From the NCBI GenBank assembly GCA_036845225.1, contig DAIUEJ010000050.1, positions 1 through 18,540 of the forward strand: a stretch of DNA of 18,540 bases, read 5' to 3'. How positions within the stretch are numbered: the first letter of the stretch is position 1; each line of letters starts with the position of its first letter. Below are positions 10,608 through 16,924 of the stretch, piece after piece. The notes beneath the pieces were generated by a model. The model saw nothing but the letters and a program-made list of their open reading frames with translations. It searched no databases and was not told the origin of the DNA. Source of the stretch: FEN-680 sp036845225. GTDB taxonomy: Bacteria; Actinomycetota; Geothermincolia; Fen-727; Anoxymicrobiaceae. Both the position numbers and the translations under genes were made by a program.

Positions 10608-12020
10608 TCATCCTCTTACTTTCGTGGCCGGGTCGGGCGCGGCGCCCCTGGACTTCTCCGCGTTCCCCTTGCCGGACTTCCCGGCCGGCGCCACCGCCGG
10701 TTCGGGGCCGGTCGCCAGGTTGCCGTCCCGCACAACCGTCTTCCCGCGGAACAGGTTGTGCATCACTTTGCCCTTCACCCGCCAGCCTGCATACGGGGTG
10801 TTGCTCGAGCGGGACTTGAAAGTCGTCGGATCGACAGTCCATTCGAGCTCCGGGTTGAAGACGACGATGTTCGCCGGCATGCCCTCCGCGACAACGGGGC
10901 TGTAACCCCAACGCTCCATGTCCATGATGCGCGCGGGGGCGACTGTGAGCCTGGATATGGCGTCCTCGATAGACACGACGCCCTCGTCCACCAGCCTCGT
11001 GATGACAAGCGCGAGGCATGTCTCGAGCCCGACGCAGCCGAACTCGGCCCTGTCGAACTCGGTCTCTTTTTCGTGCGGGGCGTGCGGCGCGTGGTCGGTC
11101 GCTATCACGTCGATGGTCCCGTCGGCGATCGCCTCCAGCACCGCGGCTACGTCCTCTTTCGACCGCAGGGGCGGGTTCATCTTCAGGTTGGTGTCGTATC
11201 CCATCAGGCTGGAGTCGTCCAGCGAGAAGTGGTGCGGCGCCGCCTCGCAGGTGACAGGAAGCCCGGCTTTCTTCGCCGTGCGGACCAGATCGACGGAGCC
11301 GGCCGTCGAGAGGTGCGCCAGGTGAAGGCGCGCCCCGGTCTTCTCCGCCAGGCAGATGTCCCTGAAGACCCCGATGCGCTCGGACTCGGGTGGAATGCCC
11401 CTGAGCCCGAGGAAAGTCGAGTAGTAGCCCTCGTTCATCTGTCCGTCGGCGGAGAGGCTCTTCTCCTCGCTGTGCGAGATGATCATCGCCCCCATGGTGC
11501 GGGCGTACTCCATGGCCCGGCGCATTATCTCGGAGTCGGTCACCGGGTTGCCGTCGTCGCTGAATCCTTTGACCCCGGCGCGGCACGTCCCCATCTCGCC
11601 CATCGGGGCGAGCGTCTTGCCCTCACGCCCCTGGGTGACCGCCCCGTGCGGGAGTATCATGCACAGCCCCTCGTCCTCGCCGCGGTCGAACACGTACTCG
11701 GCAACCGACGAGTTGTCTATCGATGGGTCGGTGTTGGGCATGCAGAAGACCGCCGTGTAGCCGCCGCACGCCGCGGCCCTGCTGCCGCTTCCTATGTCTT
11801 CCTTGTACTCCATTCCGGGCTCGCGCAGGTGGGCGTGCATCTCGATGAAGCCCGGCGCCACGATGCACCCGGAAGCGTCGACGACCTCGCAGCCGTCCCC
11901 GCGCAGGCCTCGCCCGATCTTGGCGACGGCCCCGTCTTTGACCTTGACGTCCGCTTCCCCGATGAACCCCTCCGGGAAGGTGAGGACCCTGCCGCCCTTG
12001 ATCAGAATGCCATCAGCCAC
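10608..12020 (-). CDS. pyrC: Dihydroorotase, class I (GTG start)
   Basis: PyrC closes carbamoyl aspartate to dihydroorotate. It is an amidohydrolase-fold zinc enzyme: metal ligands His62 and His64 in MHAHLREPG, the bridging-aspartate region GFSDDG at 152-157, further histidines in ISHSEE and HLAHLST, and the catalytic aspartate in DVIATDHAPH. Class I members run about 425-435 residues; this one has 470 because of a Gly/Ala/Pro/Lys-rich tail of roughly 35 residues after the normal C-terminal strand (RGKTVVRDGNL). The acidic residue before the HxH is Glu60 where Asp is usual. The start is GTG (12018-12020), overlapping the pyrB stop by 8 nt. PyrB and class I PyrC form a complex in some bacteria. 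Confidence 0.96.
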   Translation of the reverse strand: MADGILIKGGRVLTFPEGFIGEADVKVKDGAVAKIGRGLRGDGCEVVDASGCIVAPGFIEMHAHLREPGMEYKEDIGSGSRAAACGGYTAVFCMPNTDPSIDNSSVAEYVFDRGEDEGLCMILPHGAVTQGREGKTLAPMGEMGTCRAGVKGFSDDGNPVTDSEIMRRAMEYARTMGAMIISHSEEKSLSADGQMNEGYYSTFLGLRGIPPESERIGVFRDICLAEKTGARLHLAHLSTAGSVDLVRTAKKAGLPVTCEAAPHHFSLDDSSLMGYDTNLKMNPPLRSKEDVAAVLEAIADGTIDVIATDHAPHAPHEKETEFDRAEFGCVGLETCLALVITRLVDEGVVSIEDAISRLTVAPARIMDMERWGYSPVVAEGMPANIVVFNPELEWTVDPTTFKSRSSNTPYAGWRVKGKVMHNLFRGKTVVRDGNLATGPEPAVAPAGKSGKGNAEKSRGAAPDPATKVRG

Positions 12021-12951
12021 GGCTACCCCCCAGGACGTCGTAGAGGACAGCCATCCGCACCGCTACGCCTGCGGACACCTGCCCGGTTATCACCGACTCC
12101 ACCTCGTCGGCCACCCCCGAGGCTATCTCCACTCCCCTGTTCATGGGGCCGGGGTGCATGACGAGGGGCTTTCGCTCGAGCCGCGACCAGCGGGTCTGGG
12201 TCAGCCCGTATTGAAGCGTGTACTCCCGGAGCGACGGAAACCGCGACTCGTTCACCCGCTCCATCTGGATGCGGAGCAGATACAGGACGTCGCACCAGGT
12301 GAGCGCCTCGTCGAGCGAGCCGGTCACGGTGACCCCCATCTGTTCTATCTTCTCCGGCAGGAGCGAGCGCGGGGCGACCAGCAAGACCTCGGCGCCCACC
12401 TTGTTGAGCGCGTGGATGTTGCTTCGCGCGACGCGCGAGTGATCGATGTCGCCCACGATCGCCACCTTGAGCCCTTCGAGGCGCCCGAGGCGCTCGCGCA
12501 TGGTGAACAGGTCGAGCAGCGCCTGGGTCGGGTGTTCGTGCATGCCGTCGCCGGCGTTGATGACCGAGCAATCGACCCATTCGGTCAGCATCTGGGGAGC
12601 GCCCGCGCTCGGGCAGCGGATCACGACCGCGTCCACCCCCATCGCGACAATGGTCTTTCCGGTGTCCTTCAGGCTCTCGCCCTTGGAGAGGCTGCTCGTG
12701 CTGGTGGAGAAGTTCATGACGTCGGCCGAGAGGCGCTTCGCGGCTAGCTCGAAGGACATCCTGGTGCGGGTGCTTGCCTCCAGGAACAGGTTCACGATGG
12801 TGCGCCCCCGCAGGGCGGGCACTTTCTTGACCGGCCTCGTCGAGACCTCTGCGAAAGAGCGGGCCGAGTCGAGGAGCCCGATGATGTCGGCCGCTTCCAG
12901 CTCCGCTATGGAGAGCAGGTGCTTGTGGCCGTCGGCTCTGCCCGGCATCAT
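12013..12951 (-). CDS. pyrB: Aspartate carbamoyltransferase catalytic subunit
   Basis: PyrB joins carbamoyl phosphate and aspartate. The carbamoyl-phosphate site STRTR is at residues 60-64, the mobile-loop lysine is K90 in SLSKGESL, HPTQ is at 140-143, and HPGPMNRGVEI begins at 266. At 312 residues it matches the unregulated catalytic chain; no pyrI partner is present, as usual where PyrR controls the operon. The gene starts MM: the first ATG overlaps the pyrR stop by 4 nt (ATGA), but GAGGAGG lies only about 1 nt before it, so the second ATG (12946-12948, TGATG overlap) may be the real start. Its stop overlaps pyrC by 8 nt. Confidence 0.97.
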   Translation of the reverse strand: MMPGRADGHKHLLSIAELEAADIIGLLDSARSFAEVSTRPVKKVPALRGRTIVNLFLEASTRTRMSFELAAKRLSADVMNFSTSTSSLSKGESLKDTGKTIVAMGVDAVVIRCPSAGAPQMLTEWVDCSVINAGDGMHEHPTQALLDLFTMRERLGRLEGLKVAIVGDIDHSRVARSNIHALNKVGAEVLLVAPRSLLPEKIEQMGVTVTGSLDEALTWCDVLYLLRIQMERVNESRFPSLREYTLQYGLTQTRWSRLERKPLVMHPGPMNRGVEIASGVADEVESVITGQVSAGVAVRMAVLYDVLGGSRG

Positions 12952-13493
12952 TCCTCCTCACCGATCTCGACGGCGTCCACTCCGTCCACTTCCGCGAGTG
13001 AGACCTTTACCTTCTCGTTGCCTGAGGTCGGGATGTTCTTGCCCACGTAATCGGCCCTGATGGGCAGCTCGCGGTGCCCCCGGTCGACCAGCACCGCGAG
13101 CTGGATGGCGCGCGGCCTGCCGAAGTCGACCAGGGCATCCATGGCGGCCCGGGTGGTGCGGCCCGTATAGAGTACGTCGTCCACGATGACGACCTGCTTG
13201 TCGTTCAAGTCGAAGTCCATGTGGGTGAGGCCTACGCTGGCGGCTCCTCCCCTGGTGGCTATGTCATCGCGGTAGAGCGACACATCGAGCTCTCCCACCG
13301 CGACCTGGCCGTCTTCAATCTCCTCGATGGTGCGAGCGATGCGCTGGGCGAAGAAGACCCCTCGCGTGCGGATGCCCACCAGGGCGATCCCACCTGCTCC
13401 CTTGTTCCGCTCCAGTATCTCGTGTGAGATGCGCTTGACTATCCTTGCGATGTCATCGGTATCCAGAACCCTCGCTCGCGCCTTAAACGCCAT
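12948..13493 (-). CDS. pyrR: PyrR bifunctional regulator / uracil phosphoribosyltransferase
   Basis: PyrR binds pyrimidine operon leader RNA when UMP is high and promotes termination; many members also make UMP from uracil and PRPP. The PRPP motif VVIVDDVLYTGRT is at residues 101-113. Also conserved are ALVGIRTRGV at 37-46, LDVSLYRDD at 69-77, LAVLVDRGHRELPI and the C-terminal DYVGKNIPTS. At 181 residues it is full length. The ATG has CAGGAG about 8 nt upstream. It is the first gene of the operon, directly behind a leader carrying a PyrR-binding hairpin and a terminator (13629-13721), so it should regulate itself and all genes to pyrE. Confidence 0.97.
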   Translation of the reverse strand: MAFKARARVLDTDDIARIVKRISHEILERNKGAGGIALVGIRTRGVFFAQRIARTIEEIEDGQVAVGELDVSLYRDDIATRGGAASVGLTHMDFDLNDKQVVIVDDVLYTGRTTRAAMDALVDFGRPRAIQLAVLVDRGHRELPIRADYVGKNIPTSGNEKVKVSLAEVDGVDAVEIGEEE

Positions 13494-13508
13494 ATTTCAC
13501 TCCTGAAC

Positions 13509-13535
13509 GCAACAAGGGGTCAGACCACTTGTTGC
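13509..13535. repeat. Palindromic hairpin just before the pyrR ribosome binding site
   Basis: GCAACAAG (13509-13516) pairs perfectly with CTTGTTGC (13528-13535), with a further GGT/ACC pairing inside. On the plus strand it is followed by ATTTTT, so it resembles a terminator in that direction. In the pyrR mRNA the stem ends about 5 nt before the CAGGAG ribosome binding site. The central GGGGTCAGACC resembles palindromes dispersed in many bacterial genomes (recognition from memory, not searched). Confidence 0.6.
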
Positions 13536-13555
13536 ATTTTTCGGGATAGTCCGGC

Positions 13556-13594
13556 GTGGAAGTGTAAAGAAGGTGCATGGCACCTTTTTTCCAC
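13556..13594. repeat. Second palindromic hairpin in the pyrR leader
   Basis: AAGGTGC (13570-13576), loop ATG, GCACCTT (13580-13586) forms a perfect 7-bp stem, flanked by an outer pairing GTGGAA (13556-13561) with TTCCAC (13589-13594). A run of six T follows the inner stem on the plus strand. It lies after the attenuator terminator and before pyrR. It looks like an inserted REP/MITE-like palindrome rather than part of the PyrR switch. Confidence 0.55.
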
Positions 13595-13628
13595 TTTTGC
13601 GAATGAGCCCTGTCGCGCGGGCCGGCAT

Positions 13629-13662
13629 AAAAAAACGCCTTCCCGCGAAGCGACAAGGTGTC
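13629..13662 (-). terminator. Intrinsic terminator of the PyrR attenuator
   Basis: On the minus strand ACACCTT (13655-13661) pairs with AAGGCGT (13635-13641) with one A-C mismatch. Inside, after a G-G mismatch, TCGC pairs with GCGG around a TTC loop, and seven T follow directly (13635-13629). It sits upstream of pyrR within its own leader, so it can only act as an attenuator. Its 5' arm includes CCTTG (13654-13658), which can pair instead with CAAGG of the PyrR-binding stem. Confidence 0.85.
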
Positions 13663-13690
13663 TTTTCGAACTTCTATCTTCAAGTTCCTT

Positions 13691-13721
13691 CCTTGCTAGC
13701 CTCGCCGGACTAGATTAAAGG
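13691..13721 (-). promoter_or_regulatory. PyrR-binding RNA element (anti-antiterminator)
   Basis: The minus-strand RNA has CCUUUAAUC, then AGUCC, a GGCGA loop, GGCU and GCAAGG. This fits the known PyrR binding loop, whose core is AGUCC-N-GNGA-GGCU between a UUUAA-type internal loop and an outer CCUU/AAGG stem. Competing antiterminator: CAAGG (13691-13695) with CCTTG (13654-13658), enclosing a perfect 6-bp hairpin GAACTT/AAGTTC (13682-13687 with 13668-13673). UMP-PyrR should hold the binding loop, free the terminator and stop transcription; without UMP the antiterminator forms and pyrR-pyrE are expressed. Confidence 0.88.
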
Positions 13722-13729
13722 TCTAACAG

Positions 13730-13758
13730 ACAATAGCACTCTTCTACTCGGTTGACAA
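13730..13758 (-). promoter_or_regulatory. Pyrimidine operon promoter
   Basis: TTGTCA (13753-13758, 5 of 6 to TTGACA), a 17-nt spacer, and TATTGT (13730-13735) with a TGC extended -10 just before it. The -35 and most of the spacer lie inside the 3' end of nusB. Transcription should start near 13724, putting the PyrR-binding hairpin at the very 5' end of the RNA. Confidence 0.65.
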
Positions 13759-14178
13759 GGACAACTCCCCCGCTTCCCGGTCGCGGTTCACCCGCCCCAG
13801 CAGGCCGTTCACAAACTTCCCTGAATCCTCGGTCGAGAAAGCTTTGGCCAGCTCGACGGCTTCATCGATGGTCACTCCCGGCGGGATATCGGTGAAGAAG
13901 ATCTCGTAGAGCGCCATCCGGAGGATGTTGCGGTCCACGCGGGGCATCCGCTCGATGTCCCACCCCTCCGCGTACTCGCTGATCACGGCGTCGATATCCG
14001 ACATGTGGCTGACCACGCCTTCAGCGAGCGAATAGGCAAACTCGCCGGGCGGGTCCTCCCCGACTTCCCGCTTGGCGTCGATCACCTCGCGCATGGTCGT
14101 CCGGTTGATGTCCATCTCGAAGAGGATCCGCAGCGCGTATCTCCGCTGGTGGCTCCGGCTGCTCTGTCCCCTCGTCAT
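13744..14178 (-). CDS. nusB: Transcription antitermination factor NusB
   Basis: NusB binds boxA RNA with S10 (NusE) and supports antitermination in rRNA operons. The 144-residue protein is all-helical in look. It begins with the conserved SRSHQRRYALRILFEMDINR and continues with the central WDIERMPRVDRNILRMALYEI (the RVDR.ILR.A.YE.. signature), then DIPPGVTIDEAVELAKAFS and KFVNGLLGRV, all typical of the family. The ATG is 3 nt after the efp stop with GAGAGGG about 8 nt upstream, so efp-nusB is one unit. Its last codons contain the pyrimidine promoter. Part of transcription may run from here into the pyrR leader. Confidence 0.95.
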   Translation of the reverse strand: MTRGQSSRSHQRRYALRILFEMDINRTTMREVIDAKREVGEDPPGEFAYSLAEGVVSHMSDIDAVISEYAEGWDIERMPRVDRNILRMALYEIFFTDIPPGVTIDEAVELAKAFSTEDSGKFVNGLLGRVNRDREAGELSLSTE

Positions 14179-14181
14179 GTG

Positions 14182-14739
14182 CTAGACCCTCTCGATGTAG
14201 CGTCCCGAACGCGTGTCCACCTTGATCTTGTCGCCTTCGTTCACAAAAAGCGGGGCCTGGAGGACGAGCCCCGTCTCGAGCGTCACCGGCTTGGTGGCAC
14301 CACTGGAGGTGTCTCCCTTGAGCCCCGGCTCGGCCTTCGCCACGGTCAGCATGACCGCCGCCGGAAGCTCCATGGTCACAGCCTTTCCTTTTCGGATGAA
14401 TACGCTCAACTCCTGGTTCTCGACCAGGAAGTTCGCGTTCTCGCCCACAACCTCCGGCCCGATCGTGGTCTGCTCGTAGTTCTCGGTATCCATGAAGATG
14501 GAATTATCGCCGTCCTTGTACAGGAACTGCATCTTCCTGTGCTCGAGCACCGCCTCCTCCACCTTCTCGCCGGCGCGGAAAGTCTTGTCGACGACCTGCC
14601 CGGTCTCGACGTTCTTGAGCTTCGTGCGCACAAAAGCCGCGCCCTTGCCCGGCTTCACGTGCTGAAACTCCACTATACGCATCAACGACCCGTCGAGGTC
14701 GAGCACAAGCCCGTTGCGAAAGTCCGCGGTAGAAGCGAT
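14182..14739 (-). CDS. efp: Translation elongation factor P (apparent ATC start)
   Basis: EF-P relieves ribosome stalling at proline runs. The protein begins (M)ASTADFRNG, the normal EF-P N-terminus. KPGKG with the tip lysine at residue 32 is followed by AAFVRTKLKN, and the C-terminal signature GDKIKVDTRSGRYIERV closes the OB domain. From the ATC at 14737-14739 it is 185 residues, the family's usual length. A perfect AGGAGG lies 7 nt upstream of this ATC. In the same frame the only upstream start is a TTG at 14854-14856, which would add 39 Arg/Pro/Ala-rich residues unrelated to EF-P and pass through the promoter and the ribosome binding site. So either AUC is the start codon or one base (ATG to ATC) is wrong. 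Confidence 0.92.
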   Translation of the reverse strand: MASTADFRNGLVLDLDGSLMRIVEFQHVKPGKGAAFVRTKLKNVETGQVVDKTFRAGEKVEEAVLEHRKMQFLYKDGDNSIFMDTENYEQTTIGPEVVGENANFLVENQELSVFIRKGKAVTMELPAAVMLTVAKAEPGLKGDTSSGATKPVTLETGLVLQAPLFVNEGDKIKVDTRSGRYIERV

Positions 14740-14746
14740 GGTAGTA

Positions 14747-14752
14747 CCTCCT
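14747..14752 (-). promoter_or_regulatory. Ribosome binding site deciding the efp start
   Basis: Perfect AGGAGG on the minus strand, 7 nt before the ATC at 14737-14739. It fixes the start at the expected EF-P N-terminus even though no ATG, GTG or TTG stands there. Confidence 0.8.
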
Positions 14753-14803
14753 GTGCGATTGAACCCTGGCGGCGGCGCAGACGCGCGACGCCTACCCGGA
14801 GGG

Positions 14804-14809
14804 ATTATA
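14804..14809 (-). promoter_or_regulatory. Probable efp -10 element
   Basis: Perfect TATAAT on the minus strand, about 65 nt before the efp start. No recognisable -35 lies at 17-18 nt, and the preceding bases (TGCGC) do not give a clean extended -10. Predicted leader is about 58 nt. Confidence 0.5.
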
Positions 14810-14843
14810 GCGCAGTTGCACCGCCTCAGGGGCGCTCTCCGCC

Positions 14844-14872
14844 TTGCCAAAGCCAATGCTGTCGAGTATACA
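14844..14872 (+). promoter_or_regulatory. Probable promoter of the methyltransferase-peptidase pair
   Basis: TTGCCA (14844-14849, 5 of 6 to TTGACA), 17-nt spacer, TATACA (14867-14872, 4 of 6). Start would be near 14879, about 48 nt before the methyltransferase ATG. It stands back to back with the efp -10. Confidence 0.45.
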
Positions 14873-14926
14873 GGTCACAGGGCGGCGCGAACGGGCCGGC
14901 CGCCCGTGCACCCGAAAGGACGGCTG

Positions 14927-15673
14927 ATGAAAGACCCCAGGCGGATGACGTTCGGCGCCTATGACACCGAAGGCTACGATCGTTACTACGAGCCGCAACT
15001 GGATTTCGCTCGCAACTCCATCACGGGCGCCGACCTGCTGAACGTAGGGAGCTGGACAGGCAACTTCGAATCGCTCGCGGTCGGCGTCGCAAAGTCCGTC
15101 ACTGGCCTCGACATCGAGCCGAAAGCGCTGGAGGTGGCCCGCCGGAACGTCCCGGGGGCGAGCTTCGTGGAGGGCTCGGTGTTCGAGTTGCCGTTCCCGG
15201 ACGACAGCTTTGACGTCGTCACGCTCTTCGAAGTGGTGGAGCACCTGCCGACGGCGACCGAGCCTGAAGCCTTCGCGGAGATCGCCCGGGTCGTGAAGCC
15301 GGGCGGCAGGATCGTGCTGAGCACTCCCAGCTGGGCCGTCCGCTCCAGGCTCTTTGACCCCGCCTACCTGCTGACCGGTCATCGGCATTACAGGACCGCC
15401 GGCATCATCGAGCTATTGAGCGCGGCCGGCTTCACGACCGAGAGGTGCGAGACCAGGGGCGGCTGGGTCCACGTGGCGAGCTCCCTGACCATGTACTTCT
15501 ACAAGCACGTCCTGCGCAAGCCGATGCCGCAGAACGAGCGCCACATCCGTGCCTATCTTCGCGACACTGAGAGCCCGGGTTTCATGACCCAGTACGTGCA
15601 GGCGAAGCTCACCCGGAAAAAAGGCGCGGCCGGGGCGGGCAGCCCCGGCACCGGATCTATGGAGCAGGCATGA
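14927..15673 (+). CDS. Class I SAM-dependent methyltransferase
   Basis: The 248-residue protein has the Rossmann methyltransferase order: motif I LLNVGSWTGNF at 37-47, the acidic ribose-binding residue D62 in TGLDIEP, DVVTLFEVVEHL at 96-107, and VVKPGGRIVLSTPS at 122-135. It resembles the Methyltransf_11/25 group. The substrate cannot be told. In motif I, GSWTG replaces the common GCGTG, a variant seen in some methyltransferases acting on lipids or glycans (inference). The frame is open from 14714, but the ATG at 14927 follows AAAGGA by about 7 nt and starts where homology-like sequence begins; upstream codons overlap the promoter region. The stop overlaps the peptidase ATG by 4 nt, so the two are coupled. 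Confidence 0.88.
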   Translation: MKDPRRMTFGAYDTEGYDRYYEPQLDFARNSITGADLLNVGSWTGNFESLAVGVAKSVTGLDIEPKALEVARRNVPGASFVEGSVFELPFPDDSFDVVTLFEVVEHLPTATEPEAFAEIARVVKPGGRIVLSTPSWAVRSRLFDPAYLLTGHRHYRTAGIIELLSAAGFTTERCETRGGWVHVASSLTMYFYKHVLRKPMPQNERHIRAYLRDTESPGFMTQYVQAKLTRKKGAAGAGSPGTGSMEQA

Positions 15674-16719
15674 CCGAGGCGCGGACGACAGGGCTGAGGG
15701 CAGCGATGGCGGGCATCGGCCTCGACGGGCTCGTAATCACAAAGCGCGAGAACATCCGCTACCTGTCGGGCTTCACGGGAAGCAGCGCCGTCGCCGTGGT
15801 TACGGGCGACCAGGGCACCCTCATCACTGATGGCCGCTACCGGGAGCAGGCTGCTCTCGAGGCTCAGTCCTGGGAAGTCGTCATCTATTCGAAGGACCTC
15901 ATGGGGGCCGTCGCGGAGGCCCTCGGGGACGCCGCATCAGTGGGGCTCGAGGACTCTACGACGCTGGCCTTCCGGAAGAGGCTCGCCGTAGCGCTCGGAG
16001 ACACCGGCCTGGAGCCTACCGAAGGCCTTGTCGAGCGGCTGCGCACAATCAAAGAGCCCGGAGAGTTGGAGGCGATACGGGGCGCGGTCGCATGCGCCCA
16101 TCAGGCCTGGGAGACGCTGCTCCCCATGCTGCAGCCCGGCGTGAGCGAGCGGCAACTGGCTGCCGGCCTCGACTACCGGATGATGTCGGCCGGCGCCGAG
16201 AAACCGGCGTTCGACACGGTCGTCGCCTCGGGTCCCAACTCCTCCATGCCGCACGCAGGGATCACCGACCGGGTCCTCGTGGCCGGCGACCTGGTCGTAA
16301 TAGACTTCGGGGCGCTGAAGGACGGCTACTGCTGCGACATCACACGGACCGTCTGTCTCGGTGAGCCCGACGACAGGTCCCGCGAGGTACTGGAGGCAGT
16401 GCTCCAGGCGTGGGACGCCGCATATGCGAAGCTTGAGGTGGGGGTGCCGGTCGCCGACGCCGATTGCGCCGCCCGCGAAAAGCTGGCCGAGCTCGGGCTC
16501 GCCGAGTACTTCGTCCACAGCCTCGGCCACGGGGTGGGCCTCGAGGTGCACGAGAAGCCGACGCTGTCGCAGCTCTCCCAGGCGACTCTCGAGCCGGGCA
16601 TGGTATTTACCGTCGAGCCCGGCGTCTACATCGAAGGCTCGATGGGGGTGCGCCACGAGGAGACAGTGGCGCTCACCGAGGGCGGCGTCGAGATCCTCTC
16701 GCGGAACATCACTTTCTAA
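15670..16719 (+). CDS. M24 family metallopeptidase (Xaa-Pro aminopeptidase/dipeptidase)
   Basis: This 349-residue pita-bread-fold enzyme cleaves peptides next to proline. The N-terminal creatinase-like domain (about 1-125) has NIRYLSGFTGSSA and LITDGRYREQA. The catalytic domain shows all five dinuclear-metal ligands: Asp212 (VIDFG), Asp223 (CDITRT), His287 (SLGHGVGLEVHE), Glu316 (VEPGVY) and Glu330 (GVRHEE). It matches the PepQ/YpdF-like proteins usually found next to efp. Here it faces the opposite way from efp and is coupled to the methyltransferase by an ATGA overlap, with GGAGC as the ribosome binding site. Substrate class (X-Pro dipeptide or aminopeptidase) is not decided by sequence. 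Confidence 0.94.
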   Translation: MTEARTTGLRAAMAGIGLDGLVITKRENIRYLSGFTGSSAVAVVTGDQGTLITDGRYREQAALEAQSWEVVIYSKDLMGAVAEALGDAASVGLEDSTTLAFRKRLAVALGDTGLEPTEGLVERLRTIKEPGELEAIRGAVACAHQAWETLLPMLQPGVSERQLAAGLDYRMMSAGAEKPAFDTVVASGPNSSMPHAGITDRVLVAGDLVVIDFGALKDGYCCDITRTVCLGEPDDRSREVLEAVLQAWDAAYAKLEVGVPVADADCAAREKLAELGLAEYFVHSLGHGVGLEVHEKPTLSQLSQATLEPGMVFTVEPGVYIEGSMGVRHEETVALTEGGVEILSRNITF

Positions 16720-16735
16720 GTGAAGTCGCTCGTTT

Positions 16736-16810
16736 TACACTTTTCATTCCGCTACTTGTTGAACCCTGTCATCCGCCACAACGCAGCCCAGGAGCGGAAA
16801 GAAAAGTGTA
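16736..16810. repeat. 75-bp imperfect inverted repeat after the peptidase gene
   Basis: The 18-nt arms 16736-16753 and 16793-16810 match at 17 of 18 positions as inverted repeats (TACACTTTTC.TTCCGCT), with 39 nt between. It begins 17 nt after the peptidase stop. It may act as a transcription end signal, but the long loop and missing T-run suggest a small mobile palindrome. AGTGTA also occurs in the hairpin of the pyrR leader. From 16811 to 16924 I see nothing further. Confidence 0.6.
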
Positions 16811-16924
16811 GAGCCAACGATGTGGTAGAACGCACCACCGGGGGTCAGGACCGGTTGCGCATATCTTTATCGATCGACGCCGGCGGGATGCGGCACCGAC
16901 CAAAACCCAACCATACATTGCTGT

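Noticed and set aside
10473..12161. Open plus-strand frame of 562 codons
   Set aside because: Antisense to carA and pyrC, both of which have complete catalytic motifs; the antisense product has shadow-like composition.
13483..13683. 66-codon minus-strand frame in the pyrR leader, possible leader peptide
   Set aside because: It needs a TTG start, runs through the attenuator, terminator and both palindromes, and overlaps pyrR; the RNA structures explain the region better.
14740..14856. N-terminal extension of efp from TTG at 14854-14856
   Set aside because: The added residues are Arg/Pro/Ala-rich, unlike EF-P, and would read through the -10 element and the AGGAGG.
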